This document shows positions 10,908 to 21,176 of a stretch of 64,000 bases of DNA, piece by piece. The position numbers and the translations under genes are program-made. A model generated the notes under the pieces. It did no database searches and was not told where the DNA came from. It was given only the letters and a program-made list of their open reading frames with translations. Every line of letters begins with the position of its first letter. Positions within the stretch are counted from its first letter, which is position 1. Source of the stretch: Fomitopsis serialis (lineage: Eukaryota; Basidiomycota; Agaricomycetes; Polyporales; Fomitopsidaceae); the NCBI RefSeq assembly GCF_022376445.1, contig NW_025954977.1, positions 186,001 through 250,000 on the forward strand, read 5' to 3'.

Positions 10908-13900
10908 GTGGAGAGTGCTGGGCGCTGCTGGGCGTCGCTGCTGCTGCCTCTGCTCGGCTTTGGTCTGCTGTGCTTGGGCTCCTACATATCTTATTCTCAA
11001 CCTTTCCGCTCTTTACCCATACCCCTTACGACTGTTGCTCTACGCCTGCTGCTCCGGCCCCTCGTCTGTATGGCTGAAGCCGTCTTCGACGATCATCCGC
11101 TAGAGGAGTACTTCAGACGTGCGTCCATTCAATCAAGCCTGGCAATCAATGCAGGCCAACTGACATTTACCTGGGCTGTAGTGTCCGGTGAAGACGTGCT
11201 GCCCATTCCGGGTGGCATATCCGAGTTCTCTCAAGAGCTGGACGAGAGCATCGGCAAACCTCAGGAACCCTTGTTGGCGTTAGAGCGACTGCCTCCGTCT
11301 CTCGTGAATCTTATCCAGGCGAGTACTCCTTCCATTGTTCCGGTGAATATGGCTTGCCTGCATCTTGCTACTGCAAGCGACTACAGCCAGGCGCACAGCC
11401 AACGCCGCCGTTCATCTCTCTGGCTGCGCGGTCGGCAGTGCTTGCTGCACCATCACCATCGCTGGCCTGTCTATTCCATGTCTTCTTGATATGCATACAG
11501 CGGCAGACAGATCACTGCGCATATATAATTGTGGCGCGCTTTACATACTGGCGATGATGTCCCAGAGTCCTATCTCAAACTCGACGGCCGTATCGCTCAT
11601 GCTCTCTGGCTGAGGCAGATACTGAGCTGTCTCGATGCGATGTTTAGATCTGGACCCAACGGCTCTGTATGCCCTTTCCGTGTGAGCCCGTCCGCAGTGC
11701 TATTCTTGCACAGGGCCATCGTTCATGCTGCATTCGGCACCACATACTAGCTACGAGCGCCCTCACCATGAATAGCTACTCATACTTGCTCTTTCCTATC
11801 CAGATAGCAAGTTCGTTCTTCGAATGCAGACAATCTTCCGAGAATGCCTTCGCCGAGCGCTTCAAGTACGACGTGATCTCGTCTTCCCTTCTCTCAGCCA
11901 CCGTCGCCGCCACACCGACCATTCGACGCACCTTCACACTCGAGCCAGACGATGCTAGTGACGTAGCATCGTCTGACGACGACAAATCCAGCACTACGCT
12001 CTCCTCCCCGCTATCCGAGTTTCAAGTACCGATGGCGCTGGTGTGCGTCGCCGCAGTCGCACTGGCGGCGGAGTACTATTTTGTTGCTATATTCCTCATG
12101 CTAGCCTCAGCATATGCGTGGCATTCCGTACAGGCGACCTCGGAAATTGCCGCAAATACGACCTCTGTGAGTGGGTTTCTACCCGTTATAGAATGCGTCT
12201 GATCGTCACCCTCTGTAGACATTGGATGCAGTCAACCAGCTAATTCGGGCAGGAAATATCTGGGACTCCGCGGTCAACGAGGCCATCACCATTGTAGAGA
12301 AGGAGGAACGAAGGCGAGTAAGACTGCGAGATAATCGAGGGTTTCTGCTGACATAAACGTATACAGTATCTTCTACGGACCTTCCAGTCCACGCTCACCC
12401 TCTTCTGGACTCCGAGTCACGTTACAATCCTCGTTGCACACTACGCAGAACCAGTGCGACAACGTCCGCCAGCTGCTTTCTGCACTCACGGATCCCTCGC
12501 AGCTCTCTCAGATATCTGAGATGTATGCGCCGTCTTCGCCTCCGAAGCCTGCCTTCTCCATTCTCGATCACCCTCGCCCGCTCTCAATCCCAATGGGCCC
12601 CCTAGCTCGGTCACGCACAATTTCCACGCCGACAAACAAACGTTCAACGTGGAACGGGTCGTACGCCGCGCTGGCGCAGGCAGGCAGCCCTCTGACTCAT
12701 ATCCAAAAGCGCCGATCGCGGCGCAGTGCAGACCTCACTGCTCTGTTTGAGCCTCCGCCGTCGAAATTCTCCATGAGCGCGCCTGCGAGCCCGCAGCGCT
12801 GCGACCCTGTGCAGGAAGAGCAAGAAGAAGAAGACACCGATTCAGACGCGGCGCTAGGTCAGGCGGAGTACTTCGGGTCTGCCGCGCTCGACCTTCAGCG
12901 CAAACGGAGAAGTGCCGGCATGGAAGCGTTCGGCGTCCCTCCTCCGAGCTATGCCACCTCCGCACGCCACCTTCGCCGGACGTCTGTAGGCCAGCAGCCT
13001 ACCATCGCGTCGTCCTCACGCCTCACGACGGTGCACACCACGCGCCATCCTCTGTCACTCACGGGTCTCCGGTTTGCTCTGCACGGTGCCCTCTCAGCTA
13101 AGCGCTACGCTTGTTCTCACCTCCTGGCCCTGCGCTTTGGTGAAGATGAGGATGACACGTATTGGGAGGACGTGCGCTCAATGGTGTCCCTCCTGACGAG
13201 CACATTCGAGGACGCCTCCGCGCGACTGACGGAAGCGCTCGATATCGCCGAGAAGAACCGTGTCAAGGACGAGCGGCCCAGTCCGCAGGCATCCGTTGAT
13301 CTCTCTGCCGGGAATCGGTCGCGACCTGTGAGAACGATGGCGGAGATGGTCTCATTCGCGCCTATGCCAAGTCACCTCACGCGGTTCGCTGCACATGTCG
13401 ACGCGATGTCGACGGCGTTGAACGACGCGCGGGAGCACCTCGAGCAGTGCGTCACGACTCTACGAGACACCGCGCCTGGGGAGGCAGGGTCAAGCAGTGA
13501 TGCAGACGGCGGCGCGTCCGCTGTTCAGGAGCACCCCGCATTCCAAGCGTACGACCGGCTCAGGAAGGAGCTCGGGTATGCTCTACGGGAGTGCGAAAGA
13601 GGTCGGGAACGCCTGCTCGACATCATCTCTGGCCCACGCCAATCATCTTTGGGGGAAGAACCTGACTCCCCGGACGACACACCTGGCCTTCGAAATGACA
13701 ACGGGAGCGATACATCTGAGAAACCTGGTCCGTCATCCCCCGCTTCGCATGCTCCAGGTATCCTGTCTCTCTCAGACAGACCAGGCGCTCTTGGCCTGTC
13801 TGTTGGCTCAGAGCGGCCCGACGAAGAGCTCGACGACGCTACTGCGCATCTGCTCTTGACGACGTCGTCGCGGCACCTGCCGCCGCCTGGCGTCGAGCAA

Positions 13901-14242
13901 GTGTACGAAGCCGATACGGGCGGCGCACCCTCGTTCGCTCGGGAGCGATCGAAGCTCTCGCGGGAGGAGCGCATCCAGCAGGCGAAGGCGCGTAGGGAGG
14001 GCGGCAGGTATGGACTTGTGCCACTGTCCGAAGTGCCGTCACGACCACAAGTCGAGCGGTGGGGTCCCGGAGGGGAGGTCGTGCAAGAGCTGAAGGACGT
14101 CATATGGAAAGTCGGCGAGAAGCGGAGGCAACTCACTGAGCAGCCCGCAACAAGACCGGAGCAGGCGACTGTGGTCTCCGTCGATGATACCCCGCAGATC
14201 GATTCATCACTACTAGAGAGTTTCGAGCTTTCTACATCATGA
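10908..14242 (+). CDS. Vezatin/myosin-binding-domain-type membrane protein
   Basis: Multi-exon gene. The first exon has a strong hydrophobic segment (LLLPLLGFGLLCLGSYI). Following exons read ISLAARSAVLAAP, a segment with DVPESYLKLDGRIAHALW, then a second hydrophobic hairpin (VPMALVCVAAVALAAEYYFVAIFLMLASAYAW). Next come VNQLIRAGNIWDSAVNEA, EKEERR, IFYGPSSPRSPSSGLRV and QNQCDNVRQLLSALTDPSQL. This order resembles fungal proteins carrying the myosin-binding vezatin-like domain, some of which act in myosin-dependent peroxisome inheritance (Inp2 type). The large last exon (12434-14242) is a Ser/Pro-rich region, then a helical part (YDRLRKELGYALRECERGRERL) and a basic tail (SREERIQQAKARREG). One intron (from 11319) appears to use a GC donor. 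The family call rests on motif memory; a peroxisomal role is inference. Confidence 0.65.
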
Positions 14243-14479
14243 CGTTGGTACAGTACATAAGTTAGGTCGTTTGGATAGCATGTCAATGCTTATGTTTAGA
14301 CTATTCTTCTGTAATACGCGTATCAGTGCAATCTAGCGTCCGTGGATTATGACATTCATGTTTACCTTTGGTGGATGCACATGAAGGTATGTCAATCATG
14401 TCAATGAGTACGACACCGGACAAACATGTGATGAAGGTCACGGCGTGACCAGCATCATCGTCGCCTCCACACCCAACTC

Positions 14480-15832
14480 ATGTCCAGCCTCCCCTCTGTA
14501 GCCGACGTCGAGGTCGACCACAACGGCAAAAGCCTCTGGCCTAACATACTCAGCGCAGAACGGGCCGCTCTGAAAGTGGCACCCACGAAACCTGACGCAA
14601 AGTACAACGACTCGCTCATTGGCATTCGCGTTCTGGGATTCTTGGTGCAAGATCTGTGGCAACATAGCCAGCACTCCTTTGGCGTCATTCCATACAAGGA
14701 AATCATCAAGCAGATCGCCTCCTGCCTGTCGATTCCCGGGCACACCGTCGGTAGCGAGGAAGAGGCTGAAGCGCAGCATGAGAAGCTTCAGGCCTTGGGA
14801 TTGTACTATCGTAATCACATCATCCGCGTATGTTCGTCGTATATTCATTCATTACTTGGCTGTAATTTGACCCTTCTTCCAGTTCGTTCGAATGGAGGCC
14901 CGAATCCCAGACGCTCCGAGCAACCTTCCCGCCCATCCCTGGACGTTGTTCGAGACAGGATAATACGCGAGAAGCGGACCCTAACAACAGCGGGCAGCGC
15001 TCGTACGAATGTAAGCTCCACACCGCTGATTGTCAGGTTATATCTAACGTCTTCCAGGCACTCCTACGTGATGGGTACCGCTGTATGCTTACTGGGCAAT
15101 ACGATATCGATTCAGCCGATATTCACCCCGAGCTGAACGATCGTCCGCCGCTGACGGTGTGAACATAGCGGTTACGCACTGTGCCCATATCTTTTCCGAG
15201 ACCGTGCAGGACGGTGAGCAGAAGGTGCGTTTGTGTGCCTTCCTGTGCGATGCCGGTGCTGATGGGGCTTTCAAGACCGACTACGCTGCCAGCGCGGCGG
15301 CAATTCTCCGAGTGTTTGGGCTCAATAGCAAGGCCGAGGGCCTTGTGTGCGGCAATGTTCACAAACATTTCGACATCCTCACGATGCGGAGTGATCTACA
15401 CTACCTTTTCGACCACCTAGAATTTTGGTTAGAAGAAGTGATCGGGGAGGCGAGCAAACTCTCCTCGGCGCATTCTTAATCCAAATTTTTGACATACCCG
15501 CGTTAGGAAAACACCTACACGGTTGTTTATATCCAAAACAACGTGTTCAAGATGGGCCTACCTCTTCCCGCGCGCGTCACATTCCGGGTCGACCCGACAT
15601 GGTGGCAGCCTGCACGGCCAGTAACACCGATCTCCCTGCGCTGCCTTCACCGTCTCTCCTCGCCATACGCGCTGCATGTTCACGTGTTGCACACATGTCC
15701 GGGGCCGCCGAGCAGGTCGACCAAATTCTGCGCGATCTGGAGGATACGCCTGTGATGGCGGAGGACGGGGGTAGCGCTCATCTTCTTGAGTCGCGCCTGT
15801 TGCAGTCGCGTACTGTCGATATTGAGGCCTAG
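14480..15832 (+). CDS. HNH_2-type nuclease-domain protein with apparent frameshifts
   Basis: A fungal protein of the HNH_2 (PF13391-type) family. Exon 1 (MSSLPSVADVEV...) is a family-typical N-terminal region. After an intron comes QPSRPSLDVVRD, then the nuclease core: RDGYRCMLTGQYD, THCAHIFSE with the HNH histidines, TDYAASAAAILRVFG, and a conserved C-terminal block LLAIRAACSRVAHMSGAAE ending at 15832. Two reading-frame breaks are visible: one between the CMLTGQYD block and the HCAHIFSE block (about 15120-15150), and one between VTFRVDP and LPALPSPSL (about 15585-15630). An apparent GC-AG intron spans 15450-15506. The blocks on both sides of each break are well conserved, so sequence error is at least as likely as pseudogenisation. 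The biological role of the family is unknown. Confidence 0.7.
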
Positions 15833-16060
15833 GGCACAGGGGGGGCCTTCTTGTCATTTTCATCATGTCTTACTACTACATAGAGTCATTTTTCAATGCA
15901 GAGTTTTGGATCCCAGGAACAACCTTTAGACGATAGGTTGGACGATGATCTGACGAAAGGTAACCCGCTGAATGCGATATTCGCCAGAAATACCAGAGGA
16001 CAACGAACATCGAGCATAATCTTGTTATCGTTCAAAAAAGGACAATTCACTGCCCAATTA
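15833..16060. other. Short intergenic spacer
   Basis: Lies between the HNH gene and tRNA-Asp. On the minus strand it carries the T-rich Pol III termination signal for the tRNA (TTTTTTG near 16034-16041). Confidence 0.5.
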
Positions 16061-16138
16061 CTCTCTGTCGGGGAGTCGAACCCCGCTTTCGCGCGACCCA
16101 ATGACAGGCGCGTGTACTAACCGATATACTAACAGAGA
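16061..16138 (-). tRNA. tRNA-Asp (GTC), 6-nt intron
   Basis: The acceptor stem TCTCTGT pairs with ACAGAGA, with a G discriminator as expected for Asp. The D-arm GGTTAGTA, the anticodon stem CGCGC/GCGCG around CTGTCA (anticodon GTC) and the T-arm CGGGGTTCGACTCCCCG are all present. The anticodon loop region is 13 nt rather than 7, implying a 6-nt insertion (TTGGGT) after position 37. Without it the tRNA is 72 nt. A run of Ts follows on the minus strand. A second copy with identical mature sequence lies at 54031-54122. Confidence 0.9.
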
Positions 16139-16995
16139 CTTGAGATGCAAAGCAAAACTTATTTATAATATAGTATGGCAACCCATGACCAATGCTATCA
16201 CGACCATACGACGAGTTGACGACGGACAACACTCTACTACATATCGTAGCGGCGCAAGCGCCGATCCCGACTCCTGCATGGCACACAGCTACTCAGCCTG
16301 CCACAGCAGCACCATAGGATATTATGTGTGTATTGTAATATTGTACATCAGAATGGTATGGAGACTCAATGGAAGCCCTCACGCCCGCGGCGGCTTCGCC
16401 GCCGGGCGTCGGCTTCCACGAGTCTGAGCTGCACGGCGAACTTACTTACCGTACATAAGTATTACAGTGCATGCGAGGGCTCCCAACGTAATAGAGGCCT
16501 CTTGCTTTGGAGGAGTTATTTGGTGGTCAAAGATCCAGACGTCCAGACGCAGCCAGATGCGCGGTCGATCCAACTGCCTCGAGCTGCCTCGTAAGACACC
16601 GAGCATTGCTGCGATACCGCTTATGGAATTATAAGTCACGTGTTCCACGGAGGGAGCGCATCGCCGGCTGCGAACGACTTATGGTCGACAAAGCCCCCTC
16701 TCTCCCTCCGGTCGGAGTCGGGACTTACCCAAGGACTGTCTACATGAGCACAACTCCGCTTGCACACCTTTGCTTCAGCGAGAGCGTAAACGCTCTCTCT
16801 GATAGGCGGCAACATAATAGAAGGTAGACTCAATACCACTGTAGTGACCTGAACCTAAAGGTGCAGTACTACACTACTAGTACTAGTACATGACAATCTT
16901 GAACCAGATATTGGCTACACGTCTTACATCACTCACAACCTCAATATCAACATTACAAGACCGTTTGACGGTGCACCGCGACTCAGACGGCTACC
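16139..16995. other. Intergenic, no gene seen
   Basis: About 860 bp between the tRNA and the DUF3429 gene. It contains a short GC-rich inverted stretch near 16385-16405 (CGCGGCGGCTTCGCCGCCG can fold into a hairpin). No coding signal. Confidence 0.5.
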
Positions 16996-18323
16996 TCACT
17001 GCTCCTCGGCCTCCTGCTCTCCTCCATCCTCTGGCTGCGGCGCGCGGCGTCTCCTCACGAGCACATACGCGTCTCCGTCATGCGACACACTCTCGATCTC
17101 GCCAGCCACGAAGCCTGCGCTCTCTGGATCCTGCTTCTGGCGGAGTGCCCGGATCTATCAATCGGGTGGTCAGTATTCTGTTGACGCCACGCATCTTGGG
17201 ATGGCGAGTGAACGCACCATATGCAGATCATGGCTGACAAGCCCGTGGCCGCCCACCGGGCCCCAGTAGCTCGTCGCAGCGAGGGTACCGATGATGCACG
17301 TCCCGGCGAGAAGGGTCAAGTAGAAGCGATACTGCGAGTACCACCCCGGGGCTTAAAGCACACAGGTCAGTGTGCACGGATGTATCCGATAGTATCGCAC
17401 TCACCCCAGCCCGCGTTCGTGGCTCGTAGATCCGCCCACCACAGCCAGGTGAACGCGACCCATTGCGCGATCAGCGCCTCGACGGGCTGCAGCGCGAGTG
17501 TCGACCACCCGAAGACGACGGGGCATGCGCCCAAGACGAGGCGACGGTAGCTGTGCCACGCATATTCAGTATGGTGTTCTAGATGAGTGTATACGAGCAC
17601 ACGCACCTCTTCTGTCCGCCGTATCCCGCGAATTCCAGGCCCCAGTGAATAGCGCCGAGGAATGACAGCATGACTGCGCCGTAGGTCATCTGGATGTGTA
17701 GGGCATGATCAAGCATGGTGATTGCGACGCCGGGGTCAATGCGCGACGTGAGGTCTGCACGAACGGTGGGTTCGTCACTTCGCTGCTGGCGTACTTACTG
17801 CGACTGACCTGACAACGCGGTCCCAGCCTGTTGGGCCATATAGATCGTGACGGCACCTGTACCGAGGTACGGCAGTCCGCCGAACAAACCAAAGGTGATG
17901 TACGCAGGCGGCACCGACTGTGCGACTGAGTTCGTGATGCCCAACTAGAGTCGTACCGTTCATGCGAGCTCATCGCGTGCGAGCCAGATGCAGACTTACG
18001 AATGTGTCGCGCTTCGGGTTGGCCACCACAGCATCATGGAACCAGTTCGCGCCCGCGACCGACTTGGCGAAGTCCGCACCCGAGTTCCCCAGCTCCTCCT
18101 TGATGTTCACCGCCGCCTGTCTTACAGTCTGCGAGCCCGGCTTGTTGGACACGGAGCTTGCGACCCCTCGGACGATTAGTTGACGCTGGAGCAAGCTTGT
18201 TGGAGTCCTGAGAGTCGTTGGTGCGAACGCGAGGGGTCGTGGCCGAGGCAGGCTCGCAGTCGAGAATGACCTCCTGAACACGAACGGCGCGCGGGCGAGA
18301 GTAGCAGTGGTCCTGAACATCAT
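16996..18323 (-). CDS. Mitochondrial DUF3429 (TMEM69-like) membrane protein
   Basis: A predicted inner-membrane protein. The N-terminus is rich in Arg, Ser and Thr with no acidic residues (MMFRTTATLARAPFVFRRSF), typical of a mitochondrial targeting sequence. Later exons give the DUF3429 features: PPAYVTFGLFGGLPYLGTGA, LDHALHIQMTYGAVMLSFLG, AIHWGLEFAGYGGQ, VVFGWSTLALQPVEALIAQW, FTWLWWADL and YSQYRFYLTLLAGTCIIG. The C-terminus is charged (AGEIESVSHDGDAYVLV, then EQEAEEQ-stop). There are about six introns. Family function is unknown. Proteins of this type have several hydrophobic helices and mitochondrial location. Confidence 0.85.
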
Positions 18324-20058
18324 GTATCACAGACTGCTAGCATGCAGCGAGGGGGTTTCCGGTGCCGCTGGGCTTCGCCTGGGTTTATAGCATCCCACCT
18401 TCATACATCCTGTCTAAGTTCGGTCGTGTGCAAGAGCCACAAGCGCCAGGCCTGGCCTACAATTTCATCACTTGTAGTAAGCCGCGAAGCACGAAGTGCC
18501 AATTGTTATTGAGAAGTCTCCCAGCGAGGCGGGGGTTAGCCTAACACACCAGGCCGCCGGGTGTCTCGTGCCTAGTATATGTCAGGATTGAGCCACTACC
18601 ACCCACACGTGAGAAGGGCACAGGGCAATTCCCCACAGGAGCTTAGCAGAACCCTGTCTGCCGGAGGCCGTGTGCTTGGGAATATGACGGGCCTCTGGCG
18701 CAGAATCATAGGAGCCATGATGGAACTCCCAACTGAGTGATCGGCGCGGAAGTGTGAATGTTCCCCACGGGGAAACCGTCGGCGAAGAATACATGGACGA
18801 GAGAGCGTCGACCAGTAACTCGTTTTGGTCAGCAACGGAGACTAGCATTGACCAGCTCAATCTTCCCTATGAGGTAGCCACTCGATGGCTTCCGGCGAAT
18901 GAGGCTTCGAGGGATGCAGAGTAGACAAATTGGTGGTCGCCGCAGCAAGATGATCAAGGAATAGAAGAGCGATGACGCGGATGGCGGCCGCATGTAATGA
19001 TAGAGCAGACCGGGGTAACAGCGTTTGGGCAACGGACCTAGGTGCATTATGTCCGCGATATTGGTATGCCCGAGTGCGAGACCGTGCGCCCGAGTCTTAC
19101 GAGACTTGTTGGCTGGCTGCCTCGTGAAATGCACATCCGTCGTTGGGTCTGTGGGATATTGCTACTTGACCCCGGTCGGGCACTCTTTAATCCACGATCA
19201 ATGCCCTCTGAAGACCGCTAACTTAGCATACGCGACAGAACAGTGCACCCAAAAGCTCACCATCAATCTACGACAACTCCCATAGAACCTCGTCGACCAG
19301 GTGTCAAAACTTGAACACTTCAAGCACACCCTACGCTCAGAGTCACTAGGCTTGAGCATGTATGCGACAATCCGAATAGGGGTCTCTGTCAATCCAGTTG
19401 AGGCATTGAGTGAGCATCTGCGACGTCTGGCACAAGTGAGTAGAACAGCGAAGTACGAGTTGTGAGTCAAGCCACAATCGCACAAAACTGGCCCAGGCGG
19501 CGATCATAACACGCCTCAGCCACCGGGCGTCTCTCACTCTCAGCGCCTGTCATACTCAACGCCGCGGTCGGCTTGAGTCGTACCATGGATCGTGTTCGAC
19601 TTGTAAGTATGGCGACCAGTTTCCACTGTACCCACGGCCTATCATACTGCTCTGTTTGTATCGGGCGTGGATCCTATGATCATTAGGAAGGCAAACGTTG
19701 GCCGGCGTACGCAAGTCATGTACCGGCGTGACACTCTGAACCGTCCGTCACGACATCAACACCGTGCAACTGTGGTGCTCACTCTCTTATAAGCAGCCTG
19801 CTCGCGAGGACAGGATCGAAGTATCCGATGTTGCACACACTCCGAGGCGGTCTCAACAGTCTTGCCATGGCGTTCCACGCATCGTAATCGTTCCCATTGG
19901 TTCCAAACGGTATGAGAGCGATACTCGAATCATGTGGCAATAAGGTCCAATGGTGAAGAACAGGCCTGAGGTCCATGGGTAACAGTTGTAAGTGAATCAG
20001 AACGGCACCTTGTAAATCGAGTCTCTGCACTGCGAGTCCGAGCCCTAGCACTTGGTTT
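18324..20058. other. Intergenic, only weak open frames
   Basis: About 1.7 kb. Minus-strand frames of about 90-100 codons (18582-18860, 18829-19134, 19198-19485, 19779-20051) have no family match and no convincing splice logic. The last may be 3'-UTR of the BTB gene. Confidence 0.5.
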
Positions 20059-21176
20059 TCATGGCCACGCTTCGAGGTCGAAGAGCTTCTTCAAGTCATT
20101 CCAGACCTTCTCTCTTGCTTCCTTGTGAAGACGCTTGATATTCTCTTGACACGCTTTGCACAGCTTGCCATCCAAGTTCTTCTTGCAATAGTCGTCGATC
20201 CAGTCGTCTCGGCGCGCCAACGGACGCGCGCTGCCCAAGTAACCCGCGTCTACAACTCCTTGGGACAACAGTTGCAGGCCTTTGTAACATGGACCACTGT
20301 GACGCCGCGCTGCGCATTCTGGGCTGAGGTATGCGCCATGGAAGTGGAAGCACCTGGTGGCGTTCCGGTTGACCTGCACGAGCTTCCTCTGCGCCGCGAT
20401 AATCCGGCGGAGGTCGTCGGGATGGAGGGCCTCTCTTCCATGGGTCCCGGGGGCGGCACGCAGCCTGTTGCGAACGACCCCCTGCGTCAGACTTTCTGCA
20501 CTCTGGGAGGTCGCGTGGTAGAACGCGACCGGGAGCATTGCCAGGAGCTCTGGCGTCCGTATCTGCCGCGCCATGTTGATGAGGAACACCGGGTCCAAGG
20601 GGATGCTGACTTTCGCGAGCTTGGGCAGTTCGCCGATCGGAGAGGTACACAGGCCTGCGCGCTGGTGGGACCGAGCTTCGTAGGTCTCAAAGGTGGTGCA
20701 AAATATGTCGGCAAGGCGTCGGATGACGTCTGCGTACAGGTACCGCATGTCGTACTTGTGCGCGAGGCTAACAATTCCTATCGCTATCTCCACTGACGTA
20801 GCGGTCAGTGTGTTGTGACCGAAGAACCTGTAACCCGCTAGTCGTTAGTGCCGGGTGATTCGCAGAGAAAGGGGCGAACTCACGCTCTGTCGTAAATCGC
20901 CTTGAGGAGATAGAGTAGATGCAGTCCATTGTCCGGCATGTTCACGACTGGGAGTGAGTCTTTGTCTTTGCAGCACGGTCCAGTAGGTTGAGGCACCGTG
21001 AAGAGGTCCCGGAATACAGGAGAAGACTTCGCGAGCATGCTCTTGTGGACGCGGAACTTGAACCCTTCGGCGACGAGGATTATGTTTCCGTCGTCGAACC
21101 AGAGACTGTTGACGCGCGCCGGCGCCGGCGAGCACTGCTCCACTTCTGCGGCGCAAGGTTGTGTAGACTCGGACAT
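20059..21176 (-). CDS. BTB/POZ domain protein
   Basis: Two exons. The first starts MSEST and carries the BTB fold: SLWFDDGNIILVAEG, FKFRVHKSMLAKSSPVFRDL, then LPVVNMPDNGLHLLYLLKAI. One intron (about 20,835-20,883) joins YDRA to FFGHNTLTATSVEIAIG. The second exon continues with the BTB back helices (AHKYDMRYLYADVIRRLADI) and a basidiomycete-typical C-terminal half with scattered cysteines (CFHFHGAYLSPECA, CKKNLDGKLCKACQENIKR) ending EAWP-stop. BTB domains mediate dimerisation or Cul3 binding. This expanded Agaricomycete class has no known specific function. Intact. Confidence 0.88.

Noticed and set aside
16047..16286. Similar short peptides encoded at 16.1 kb and 54.1 kb (VSISVSTRACH), suggesting a repeated gene
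   Set aside because: The similarity is entirely due to the two tRNA-Asp genes read as protein.
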